Origin: JBGSMF01 sp041740315
GTDB lineage: Bacteria > Chloroflexota > Anaerolineae > Fen-1058
Direction of reading: 5' to 3'
Assembly (NCBI GenBank): GCA_041740315.1
Contig: JBGSMF010000263.1
Coordinates: 4,622 to 68,621 of the forward strand
DNA: 64,000 bases
In this document: piece after piece, positions 23,180 through 30,788 of the stretch
Position numbering within the stretch: position 1 is the stretch's first letter
Layout of the letters: each line of letters begins with the position of its first letter
The notes under the pieces: generated by a model
Databases searched by the model: none
The model's input: only the letters and a program-made list of their open reading frames with translations
What the model was told of the DNA's origin: nothing
Position numbers and translations under genes: made by a program

Positions 23180-23761
23180 GTGAATGACGAATTGAGTTGG
23201 ATTGCGGCCGCGCGGCGCGGAGATGACACGGCTTTTTGCCGCCTGGTCGAGCTGTACCAGGGATATGTATACAACTTGGCGCACCGCATGCTGGGCGATG
23301 GTGTAGAAGCCGAAGATGCCGCTCAAGAAGCGTTTATGCGGGCGTATAACCGGCTCTCGACCTATCAGCCAGATCGCAGCTTTAAAACCTGGCTGCTGTC
23401 TATCACAGCCCACTATTGCATTGATCGGCTGCGGCAGCGGCGATTGACCTGGCTTTCCATCGAGCAAGAAGAAGCGCCGCCCGAGCACCTGGTATCGAAA
23501 ACGCCCGAACCAGAAGATAGCCTGATCCAGAGCGAACAGGAAAAAATAATCCAGCGCATGCTAAAAGGGCTGCCGCCCGATTACCGTTTACCGATTGTAT
23601 TGAGATACTGGTACGATATGTCATATGAAGAAATTGCCGAAATCACCACAAGCACTATCAGCGCCGTCAAGTCGCGCCTGTTTCGGGCGCGCGGTTTGTT
23701 GGCCGACCGGCTGGTCCATTCGCCAAGCGGGGCGCTGGTAGCGGTTTTGCAGGAGGTATAG
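23180..23761 (+). CDS. ECF-type RNA polymerase sigma factor
   Basis: A 193-residue group 4 sigma factor. Region 2 runs 'FCRLVELYQGYVYNLAHRMLGDGVEAEDAAQEAFMRAYNRLSTYQPDRSFKTWLLSITAHYCIDRLR'-like (about 14-85, -10 recognition). Region 4 is 'QRMLKGLPPDYRLPIVLRYWYDMSYEEIAEI' followed by the helix-turn-helix 'STISAVKSRLFRARGLLADRL'. GTG 23180 is the start. Two bases separate it from the zinc-finger anti-sigma gene, the usual pairing. Targets may include the envelope genes at 24556 and 25468, which follow in the same direction. Confidence 0.92.
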   Translation: MNDELSWIAAARRGDDTAFCRLVELYQGYVYNLAHRMLGDGVEAEDAAQEAFMRAYNRLSTYQPDRSFKTWLLSITAHYCIDRLRQRRLTWLSIEQEEAPPEHLVSKTPEPEDSLIQSEQEKIIQRMLKGLPPDYRLPIVLRYWYDMSYEEIAEITTSTISAVKSRLFRARGLLADRLVHSPSGALVAVLQEV

Positions 23762-23763
23762 GC

Positions 23764-24336
23764 ATGGGACATGATTATGTTGAATTGATGTCGGCGGCGC
23801 TTGATGGCCGCCTGGAGCCTGGCGAACGCGCCGAGTGGAATGCTCACCTGGCGGCTTGTTCTCGCTGCCAGAAGCGCTGGACCGCATTGCAACAGGTAGA
23901 CCGCGCTTTCAAGAGCGCGCTGGCTGTAGCGCCGGCGCCCGGCTTTAAGGCGCGCTTTGCCCAGCGCCTGGCGCAGCGTCAGGCTAGTCAACACAGCCGC
24001 CAGCGCACCTTTGCTGGCGCGGGCATGCTGACAGCCAGTGCAATGGCGGCCCTGGTTGTCATTGGCTGGGTGCTGGCCTGGCAAGTGCCGGGTCTGGTCG
24101 GCGCGTTCACCGACGCGCCGGCGCACCTGAGCAATACCGCTCAAACGGTTGTGCAGTGGACGGTGTTGCTTCGCGCGTTGGGCGAAATTGGACAATCGTT
24201 GGTCAGTTTTGTGCCGTTGTGGGGAACCATTGCGGCGGTGATGTACGCATGGATTCTTGTTGCACTGGCAACTACCTGGTGGGGCGTTGTGTTGCAAATC
24301 ACCCGGCCGCGCGCGCCTGTGGCGCTGGCGATCTAG
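23764..24336 (+). CDS. Membrane anti-sigma factor with zinc-finger domain
   Basis: A 190-residue protein. The N-terminal cytoplasmic domain ('ELMSAALDGRLEPGERAEWNAHLAACSRCQKRWTAL') has the His-x3-Cys-x2-Cys zinc-binding anti-sigma motif. Two membrane helices follow (about 90-112 and 155-178). It would hold the adjacent ECF sigma factor until a signal arrives. The membrane-spanning design suggests an envelope signal. Confidence 0.87.
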   Translation: MGHDYVELMSAALDGRLEPGERAEWNAHLAACSRCQKRWTALQQVDRAFKSALAVAPAPGFKARFAQRLAQRQASQHSRQRTFAGAGMLTASAMAALVVIGWVLAWQVPGLVGAFTDAPAHLSNTAQTVVQWTVLLRALGEIGQSLVSFVPLWGTIAAVMYAWILVALATTWWGVVLQITRPRAPVALAI

Positions 24337-24395
24337 GGGCTGTCTAAATTTGAAGTCGCCCTTGTAAGGTTTGCAGGCGTATTTCCAATTGCTTG

Positions 24396-24534
24396 TTTTG
24401 ACGTAACTGCTCACCCTCCCGCAGGTTTGAACGTTTTTGGATGTGCAAATACACTTGACCAGGATCACCAGCCCGCCCAGGCAGCCAATTTTGTAACCTG
24501 CGGGAGGGTAGGCTGAGTAATTACGTTTTGACAG
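24396..24534. repeat. Inverted-repeat element with CCCTCCCGCAGG arms (copy 1)
   Basis: The left arm (24396-24427: ttttgacgtaactgctcacc, then ctcccgcaggtt) and right arm (24495-24532: aacctgcgggagggtaggct, then gagtaattacgttttgac) are nearly exact inverted copies separated by 67 bases with no coding potential. The same arms occur close together at 60877-60933, and a related palindrome is at 27031. It fills the 219-base gap between the anti-sigma gene and 24556. Confidence 0.75.
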
Positions 24535-24555
24535 GGAAAAAGCACGGAGGAATGA

Positions 24556-25428
24556 ATGAACAAAGAGTTGGCATTGCTGTTATGCATCGGCCTGTTGGCC
24601 GGCGCGGCGCTGAGCTGCACCATTTCTGTGCCTACCCTCAGTGTGGGCCCTGTGCAAGAAACAAGCCACACGCTGGGCATCGAGGACGCCAGCTCGGCCG
24701 ATATTCAGTTGTCAATCGGCGCGGGCGAACTGACCGTATCGCCCAACGCAGATGGCTTGTTGAATGCGACCTTTCGCTATAACGTCCAAGAATGGCAGCC
24801 CAAGGTCGAGCGTAACAACGTAGGCAGCCTGGCCAGCGTCCTCATCCAACAGGGCTCTGACAAAAACACATGGGGCATTGCCGGCAGCGGCGCGCGCAAC
24901 GAGTGGGATATCCGCCTGGGCAACAGCCTGCCGATGCGCCTGACGATTGGCGTAGGCGCGGGCAGCAGCAAGCTCGATTTGAGCGGCGTGCGCCTGTCGC
25001 GGTTGCGGCTAGACGGCGGCGCGGGCGATATGACGCTGAGATTCGACACGCCCAACCCTGAAGCCCTAAGTGAGATTCAAATTAATTCGGGCGCGGGCAA
25101 GGTTGACCTGCAAGGGATGGGCAATGCCAACTTTGAGCAGTTTAGCTTCAAGGGGGGCGCGGGTCAAGTATCGCTCGATTTCAACGGCGCGTGGACGCGC
25201 TCGGCCACGGTAGATGTCATCTCCGGTGTGGGCCAGGTGACTGTGCGCGTGCCGCGCGAGATTGGTGTAAGGGTAAAAACTAGCGGGTCGCCTGTGGGCA
25301 AGCTCGTCGTCGAAGGGCTAAAATCTGTTGGCGATGGCTATGTCAACGATGTGTACGACTCGGCAGAAATCAAGCTGGATATTTCGCTGACCACCGGCGT
25401 TGGCGAGGTGACAGTGACGGATAGATGA
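24556..25428 (+). CDS. Lipoprotein with toast-rack (LiaF/YvlB-like) beta domain
   Basis: A 290-residue exported protein. It has a signal peptide with lipobox 'LLAGAALSC' (Cys about 22). The rest is made of repeating beta strands with Gly-Ala turns ('IQLSIGAGELTVSPNA', 'LTIGVGAGSSKLDLSGVRLSRLRLDGGAGDMTL', 'IQINSGAGKVDL', 'FSFKGGAGQVSLDF', 'VISGVGQVTVRVP'), the pattern of toast-rack/DUF4097-type adhesin-like beta solenoids. Such proteins occur in bacterial cell-envelope stress systems beside ECF or LiaRS regulators. It lies downstream of the sigma/anti-sigma pair. Confidence 0.78.
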   Translation: MNKELALLLCIGLLAGAALSCTISVPTLSVGPVQETSHTLGIEDASSADIQLSIGAGELTVSPNADGLLNATFRYNVQEWQPKVERNNVGSLASVLIQQGSDKNTWGIAGSGARNEWDIRLGNSLPMRLTIGVGAGSSKLDLSGVRLSRLRLDGGAGDMTLRFDTPNPEALSEIQINSGAGKVDLQGMGNANFEQFSFKGGAGQVSLDFNGAWTRSATVDVISGVGQVTVRVPREIGVRVKTSGSPVGKLVVEGLKSVGDGYVNDVYDSAEIKLDISLTTGVGEVTVTDR

Positions 25429-25462
25429 TTAACAGCAGATGATTAACGGATCAACGGAGGTA

Positions 25463-25504
25463 CAACAATGAAAACATGGGTTTCAACAATGAAAACATGG
25501 GTTT
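25463..25504 (+). repeat. Perfect 21-base tandem duplication over a start codon
   Basis: caacaatgaaaacatgggttt is present twice without a mismatch (25463-25483, 25484-25504). Each copy contains an ATG. The duplication adds seven residues ('MKTWVST') to the signal peptide of the 25468 gene. Perfect identity points to a recent slippage event, and the copy number could vary between strains. Confidence 0.92.
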
Positions 25505-27027
25505 CAATTCTCAGCGCACTTGTATTGATTGGATTATTGGCCGGCACGGCCATGGCCGGTGAACTGCCGCAACGGGCCACGGCTACCCCTACCGCAACCA
25601 CTACGCCAGAGGCCAGCCCAACACCCCCACCCACGTTTACGCCACTGCCTACTTATACACCGCTGCCCACTTATACTCCGTTGCCTACTTATACCCCACC
25701 TTCCTCAGCCACGCCTGTGCCACCGAGCGCGACCCCAGTGCCTACAGAGCGGCCAACTCGAGCGCCGCTGCCCACCATGCCGCCCGCGCCAACCCTGCCG
25801 CCCATCCACCGCGGTGGCGGAGATGATGGCAAAGTTATCTTTGGCGATAGCTATGAACTGGGCGAAGGCGAGCGGCTGCGCGGCGATCTGGTGATTTTTG
25901 GCGGAACTGTCATGCTCCGTTCTGATAGCCGCGTGGAAGGCGACGTGGTGGTGATTGGCGGCAGCGCCGACATTTATGGGCGCGTAGATGGCAACCTGGT
26001 GATGGTGGGCGGCGCGGCCCAGCTGCGCGACGGGGCCTATATCAATGGCAACCTGGTGCGCGTGGGCGGCACGGTAGAACAAGAGGAAGGCGCTACGGTG
26101 CATGGCGAAATGACCACGGGCCCGGTGCCGCCGGTGGTGGTGCCAAAGGTTCGACCAGTGCGCTGGTGGCTGCTTAATCCGTTCGAGGCCATGGCCGATA
26201 TCTTTTGGGCGTTTGTTTGGGCAGTTATCTTGGCTGTGCTGGCCATGGGCATTGCCGCGCTATGGCCTGTGCCCACCACCCGCGCCATGCGGGCGCTGAC
26301 CGAAGCCGCGCCCACCAGTTGGGTGATGGGGGCGCTTTCGGCGGTGATCATGGGGTTGGGACTGTTGGCCCTGACCGTTATCTCGGCTATTCTTATGCTG
26401 GCCTGCATCGGCGTTTTTGGCCTGCTGATTGCAGCCGTTCTGGCCGTGGTGGCCGTAGCGGCCTGCCTGTATGGGTGGTTCGTAATAGGAACATTGATTG
26501 GACAGCGATTGGTAGACATGCTCAAAATCCGCGAGGGCGGGTTGATCATTGCCGCCGGTCTGGGCACCGCCCTCATCACCTTGATGTCGGCTCTGCCTTG
26601 CCTGGGGATCTTGACTGTCATCCTCCTGGCCCCGGCCGGACTGGGGGCCGTCATCCTGACGCGCTTTGGAACGCAAACCTATACGCCTGGCGCGCCTCCG
26701 CTAGGGCCGCTGCCACCGACGCTGCCAACCCCGCCTGCGCCGCCGTCTGCCGGGCCGATTGAGGTGCCTGGGCCAGTGATTGAAATCCCCGCGTCCCAAG
26801 AACCGGCCTTTACTTCTCCTGCTGAAGCGGCTGCTCCCGTTGAAACGGGAGTGCGCGAGATTCCGGCTGCCGCCGAGCCAGAAGCACCCCCAACTCCGCC
26901 TGCCGAGCCAGTAGTGACGATTGAGCCGGTGATAGAAATTGGAGCGCCCCAAGAGCCGTCGGTTGAATCAGCAGAGCTAAAAGATTCCTCAGCGGCAGAG
27001 GAAGCGCCAGAGGAAAAACAAGAGTAA
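25468..27027 (+). CDS. Membrane protein with Thr/Pro linker and bactofilin-like beta-helix
   Basis: A 519-residue envelope protein. A signal peptide (duplicated start; the second ATG is 25489) is followed by a Thr/Pro-rich spacer (about 35-115, with 'PLPTYTP' four times). A right-handed beta-helix segment follows (about 125-210: 'LRGDLVIFGGTVMLRSDSRVEGDVVVIGGSADIYGRVDGNLVMVGG'), resembling polymer-forming bactofilins. Then come four or five hydrophobic helices (about 240-400) and a Pro/Glu-rich C-terminal tail. Similar proteins are common in Chloroflexota and unexplained; a membrane-linked scaffold is a reasonable guess. GGAGGT precedes ATG 25468. A terminator follows. Confidence 0.78.
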   Translation: MKTWVSTMKTWVSILSALVLIGLLAGTAMAGELPQRATATPTATTTPEASPTPPPTFTPLPTYTPLPTYTPLPTYTPPSSATPVPPSATPVPTERPTRAPLPTMPPAPTLPPIHRGGGDDGKVIFGDSYELGEGERLRGDLVIFGGTVMLRSDSRVEGDVVVIGGSADIYGRVDGNLVMVGGAAQLRDGAYINGNLVRVGGTVEQEEGATVHGEMTTGPVPPVVVPKVRPVRWWLLNPFEAMADIFWAFVWAVILAVLAMGIAALWPVPTTRAMRALTEAAPTSWVMGALSAVIMGLGLLALTVISAILMLACIGVFGLLIAAVLAVVAVAACLYGWFVIGTLIGQRLVDMLKIREGGLIIAAGLGTALITLMSALPCLGILTVILLAPAGLGAVILTRFGTQTYTPGAPPLGPLPPTLPTPPAPPSAGPIEVPGPVIEIPASQEPAFTSPAEAAAPVETGVREIPAAAEPEAPPTPPAEPVVTIEPVIEIGAPQEPSVESAELKDSSAAEEAPEEKQE

Positions 27028-27030
27028 ATG

Positions 27031-27063
27031 ATCCTCCCGCAAGTTCATAACTTGCGGGAGGAT
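27031..27063 (+). terminator. Perfect hairpin, probable terminator (CCTCCCGCAAG family)
   Basis: atcctcccgcaagtt pairs without mismatch with aacttgcgggaggat around the loop cat, then TGCTTTT. It starts four bases after the stop of the 25468 gene, so it likely ends the sigma-envelope transcript. The arms resemble the CCCTCCCGCAGG elements at 24396 and 60877. Confidence 0.75.
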
Positions 27064-27121
27064 TGCTTTTAGGCCTCGGCAATAGCCTTGTCTGTTTTTC
27101 GCACCTGCCGATTGTTGGAGA

Positions 27122-27210
27122 CGTTCGCGCATGGGGATGCGCGAACTGTTCAAATATTCGTGGGGGCAGGTCTCAGACCTGCCCATACGCCGGTGGTGTT
27201 ATTTGAACAG
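27122..27210. repeat. Composite palindrome cluster between convergent genes
   Basis: Three inverted repeats are packed together: gttcgcgcat-gggg-atgcgcgaac (27123-27146), gggcaggtct-c-agacctgccc (27164-27184), and an outer pair ctgttcaaata (27146-27156) with tatttgaacag (27200-27210) enclosing the second. All three are perfect. There is no coding potential. The cluster fills the 190-base gap before the acetyltransferase gene on the other strand. Confidence 0.8.
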
Positions 27211-27218
27211 TATTGGGC

Positions 27219-28019
27219 TTAGGCGTGGGTCATTGTCATTTTGGTATAAACCACGCCAAAGCCTTGTCGTTCTACATTGCGCTGTGAATCGCTGTCAGGG
27301 AAGGTATAAGTTACGGCCAGGTTGCAGCCTTGGGTCGCAGCAAAAGCCAGCCGCGCGTAAACCAGTGCCGTCTGCACGCCACGGTTGCGAAACGCCACCC
27401 GTGTGCTGGCCGAAAAGAGCACCGCCAGATCTTTATGGATTGCAACAACGCCTCCGCCGGCGGGTTGTTCAGTGATGCAGGCCAAAAAGGGATAGGCATT
27501 CTGCATAATGGGAAAGGCCAGGCTAATGCCCGGCTCGGCATCATCGCGGGCGTCAAAGCCCTGGCTGACTGTGCGCGCCCACAGCTCGATTTCTTGGGGT
27601 TCAATGGGGCGCACGACCATTCCCTCGGGGGGAAGGGGAAAAGATTCATCTCGGCTCAATTGGCGAACCAGCACATTGTTGGCCTCCATGATGCAATAAC
27701 CCCGCGCCCCCAGCAGCTCGATCAGCGATCTATCTACCAGCGGGCAAAGGTCAATCTGCACTGGCGTGCTGCGGCTGCGGTAAAAATCTTCAACCCGCTC
27801 AATATCTGCCTGCGTAACTGGGCCGTGCAGCCCCAGCCCCACAATGCGGTTCACCGGCGCGCCTGGGCCGGAATAGACCGCCGGCATACCGCCAATGATT
27901 TCTATGGCGACATTAGCTTCTGGGTGCACATGCTCCCAGGCGCGCGCGTAATCTATGCAGCCTTGCGCGTCAGCGGCTTCTATGCGACGGGCCAGATCAA
28001 GATCGGCAAGAATGGTCAT
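27219..28019 (-). CDS. GNAT-family N-acetyltransferase
   Basis: A 266-residue protein with two GNAT-like halves. The C-terminal half carries the acetyl-CoA region ('AVLFSASTRVAFRNRGVQTALVYARLAFAATQGCNLAVTYTFPDSDSQRNVERQGFGVVYTKMTM'): the V-x-x-x-x-R-N-R-G-V/x-x-A loop and the 'N..RxGF' ending. The N-terminal half ('ARAWEHVHPEANVAIEIIGG') is a degenerate copy. It starts at ATG with AAGGAG upstream. The substrate is unknown. It stands alone; 28020-28115 between it and the kinase holds nothing I can name. Confidence 0.8.
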   Translation of the reverse strand: MTILADLDLARRIEAADAQGCIDYARAWEHVHPEANVAIEIIGGMPAVYSGPGAPVNRIVGLGLHGPVTQADIERVEDFYRSRSTPVQIDLCPLVDRSLIELLGARGYCIMEANNVLVRQLSRDESFPLPPEGMVVRPIEPQEIELWARTVSQGFDARDDAEPGISLAFPIMQNAYPFLACITEQPAGGGVVAIHKDLAVLFSASTRVAFRNRGVQTALVYARLAFAATQGCNLAVTYTFPDSDSQRNVERQGFGVVYTKMTMTHA

Positions 28020-28115
28020 AGTAGCTCCTTCTTACAGAACCCACAACCCTCTACAAGGCTGTGTTGTCATTCGCAGTTTTTCTCTGCGCTCTCTGCCGTT
28101 ACGGTGAAAAAACTT

Positions 28116-30575
28116 TTAGTGGGGGGTAGGGGGTTTGTATTGCACCGGCAACACTAGATGAAAATGGCTGCCGGGCATTTTTTCTTCATCGTGGCCGGTA
28201 CTATGCACCCAGATACGGCCGCCATGCGCTTCTACAACACCCTTGGCAATGGCCAGCCCCAGGCCGGGGCCGCCGCCCTTGAACTTGGTTTTGCCAGAAG
28301 AGTGCAGGGCTACCTGGCCGGTCTGGTAAAACTTTTCAAAGATCAGGTCGTGGAATTGGGGGTCAATGCCAATGCCGGTATCGCAGACAATAAACTCGAT
28401 TGATGGGGTGTCTTCTCCCAGAGCAAGTGGGGCACACTCTCGCCCGCTGACGGTGATGACGCCGCCATCGGGCGTATACTTGATGGCATTGATGATGAGC
28501 TGGTAAAAGACCTTGCGCACCAGGTCGGGGTCGGCCTCGATGAGGGGGAGGCTGCTCATGTCCTCGATGTTCAAAGTGAGATTGCGCTCTAGCAGGGCAG
28601 TCTTGAATTCGTCGTGCACGTCACGGATTTGCATGGGCACAGAAACCGGCTCGGTGTGCAGCTTGAGCGCGCGGGCATCAATCTTGGTCATGTCCAAGAT
28701 GGTGTTGACAATTTCGTGCAGGCGGGCCGCGCCGGTGTTGATCGATTCGACCAACTGGCGGTGAAACTCGTTGGCCCTGATGGCCGAATCGCCCAAGAGC
28801 ATCTGGCTGGAACCGCGCAAGACGGTAAGCGGCGTGCGCAGCTCGTGGGCCACCACCGCAATAAAATCTGACTTGGCGCGGTCCAGCCGCTCTAGCTGGT
28901 CGAACGCCCGCCGCAGTTGATCGTACAGGCGGGCGTTATCTAGCGCCACCGCCGCCTGCCCGGCAAAAGTGATGCCCAGCGTGGCGTCTTCGCTCGTGTA
29001 GGGGTTGGGTGTTTCGCGTGTCAGCGATACCATGCCAATCACCTGGTTAGAGCGCACCAACGGCACGCCCATCCACGATTGGGCTTTGGGCAAATTTTCT
29101 GAATGTTGCCAGACGGGCCATTCTGCCACATTGGGAATGAGGAGCGGCTTTTGGGTGCGATAGATTTGATCAAAGATGTCATTCTCTTTGATGAGGATGC
29201 GCAACTGGGGATTGCCCCCGCCCGGAAAGCCGCGCGACGCCACAAAATCCATTACCTCGCCGGTGGAGCTGGGCAGCATCACCGAAGCGCGGTCGTAGGA
29301 GATAATTTCGGCCATCCGGTCTAAAATCAGGTTGAGCACCTCGGTCAGATCGAGCGTGCCCGAAAGCGCCCGGCCCACCTCGTACAAGGTATCGGACAGG
29401 CGACGGCGAATTTGCTCTCGTTGGTAGAGCAAGGCGTTTTGAATGGCAATGGTCACCTGGTCGGCCAGCGATTCAATGGCCGGCATATCTTGTTCACTAA
29501 AGGCCGCCAGTTGTTCGCACTGAATATCGAGCACGCCCAGCATCGCCTCACCCCGTTGCAAGGGCAGCGCCAGTTCCGAGCGTGTGCGCGGCACCGACCT
29601 GACGAACACATAGCGGCTGTCTAGAGTCACATCATCCACGCGCGCAGGCTGGCGGTGCTTGGCTACCCAGCCAATGATGCCCTGTTCGCCTATCTTGAGC
29701 CGAAAGCCCTGCTGGCTCAGGGCGCGGCCCGCCTCGCCGGTGCCGGCGCGAGCCACCACATATTCGCCGCTTTCGTCTACCAGGAAAATGCCCACATAGT
29801 AATAGCCATAGCTGTCTTTAATCAGCTCGGCCACGTCGGTCAGCAGCGTGCTCAGATCGAGGATAGAAGCAACGCGGTGGCCAACGGCGCTGCTCAACTC
29901 TAGCGCGCGCCGGGAGCTTTCAGTTGAACTTAGGGCGGCCTCTAATTCGGCTTTGCGATATTCATCCTGAATGCGCAGCCCTTCCAGTCGTCGCACGGTC
30001 CTGATGCGCGCAACGTGTACCACCGCCGAAAGGGCAACGGCCGAGAGCATGGCAAAGCCAAAATGCTGCACCACGGACATTGATGTAGGCGGCAGGGTGA
30101 GCATCACCAGCACCCAGGCAACCACCGACACGCCCAAGACTGCCACCAGCCAGCGAGTGGAAAGCAACAAAAAGCCCACGCCCACGGCCAGCAGCATAAC
30201 GTTGGTTGTTTGCAGCGGGTTGTATTCGAGGTAAAGATGGACCAAACTGTTTAGCAGCGCCAGCCCTGCTAACACACCACCAATGGGGTGCGCCCAACGC
30301 GGTGAAATAGCCCACCGGCCTAGTGCATAGCGAAGGGAAAAGAACACAATGGCGGTGATGGCGGCCAGGGGCGCCATGACATACACGGTGGGCGCTTTGA
30401 GGAACAAGATATGGGCAAGCACAAAAAAAGCATAGAGCGCCCCCAGGCCAAGCAAAACGGGGCGCATGCTATCTAGCACAACCTTGTCGAGCGCCGCGCG
30501 CAGCTCAGCCTCGCTGAGTTGGGGGGTTGATGGTTTTAGGGCATTGTTTTCACGACTATCGTTGCTCAAGCCCAC
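28116..30575 (-). CDS. Sensor histidine kinase with membrane domain and two GAF domains
   Basis: An 819-residue kinase. Residues about 38-200 form six membrane helices. A short coiled coil (about 200-230) leads to GAF 1 (about 240-385) and GAF 2 (about 400-560). HisKA has the phosphorylated His in 'DFIAVVAHELRTPLTVLRG'. HATPase_c has 'YQLIINAIKYTPDGG' (N box), 'VCDTGIGIDPQ' (G1) and 'GGGPGLGLAIAKGVVEAHGG' (G2). All catalytic boxes are intact. The start is GTG 30575, with AAGGA upstream. There is no response-regulator gene beside it, so it is an orphan; it is followed by the cyd operon on the same strand. The 30576-30717 stretch holds no feature I can support. Confidence 0.92.
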   Translation of the reverse strand: MGLSNDSRENNALKPSTPQLSEAELRAALDKVVLDSMRPVLLGLGALYAFFVLAHILFLKAPTVYVMAPLAAITAIVFFSLRYALGRWAISPRWAHPIGGVLAGLALLNSLVHLYLEYNPLQTTNVMLLAVGVGFLLLSTRWLVAVLGVSVVAWVLVMLTLPPTSMSVVQHFGFAMLSAVALSAVVHVARIRTVRRLEGLRIQDEYRKAELEAALSSTESSRRALELSSAVGHRVASILDLSTLLTDVAELIKDSYGYYYVGIFLVDESGEYVVARAGTGEAGRALSQQGFRLKIGEQGIIGWVAKHRQPARVDDVTLDSRYVFVRSVPRTRSELALPLQRGEAMLGVLDIQCEQLAAFSEQDMPAIESLADQVTIAIQNALLYQREQIRRRLSDTLYEVGRALSGTLDLTEVLNLILDRMAEIISYDRASVMLPSSTGEVMDFVASRGFPGGGNPQLRILIKENDIFDQIYRTQKPLLIPNVAEWPVWQHSENLPKAQSWMGVPLVRSNQVIGMVSLTRETPNPYTSEDATLGITFAGQAAVALDNARLYDQLRRAFDQLERLDRAKSDFIAVVAHELRTPLTVLRGSSQMLLGDSAIRANEFHRQLVESINTGAARLHEIVNTILDMTKIDARALKLHTEPVSVPMQIRDVHDEFKTALLERNLTLNIEDMSSLPLIEADPDLVRKVFYQLIINAIKYTPDGGVITVSGRECAPLALGEDTPSIEFIVCDTGIGIDPQFHDLIFEKFYQTGQVALHSSGKTKFKGGGPGLGLAIAKGVVEAHGGRIWVHSTGHDEEKMPGSHFHLVLPVQYKPPTPH

Positions 30576-30717
30576 TTGGTCCTTGTGCTCATTGTGTCTG
30601 CAGCCGAGCCGCAGGTTGATCGAATGGTATCAAGCCATTCACGCAAAATTCTTGGCTGGTAGCTTTACGATGTTTGGCGAGTTATTGCAAGCCCATATAA
30701 TTTTACGACTATTGTCA

Positions 30718-30788
30718 AATTATGGCAATTGCGGCAATTATGGCAATTTGGCAATTGAGGCAATTATGGGGATTCCGCGCGGAATCCC
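30718..30788. repeat. Array of degenerate nonamers ending in a GC-rich hairpin
   Basis: Units aattatggc, aattgcggc, aattatggc, aatttggc, aattgaggc and aattatggg follow in register (30718-30770), then gattccgcgcggaatc forms a perfect palindrome (30771-30786). The array touches the stop codon of cydDC (30789-30791, minus strand) and probably lies in its 3' untranslated region. Confidence 0.82.

Noticed and set aside
27219..28019. Antisense open frame of 275 codons on the + strand over the acetyltransferase
   Set aside because: The minus-strand protein has GNAT motifs and a good ribosome binding site; the plus-strand frame has neither.
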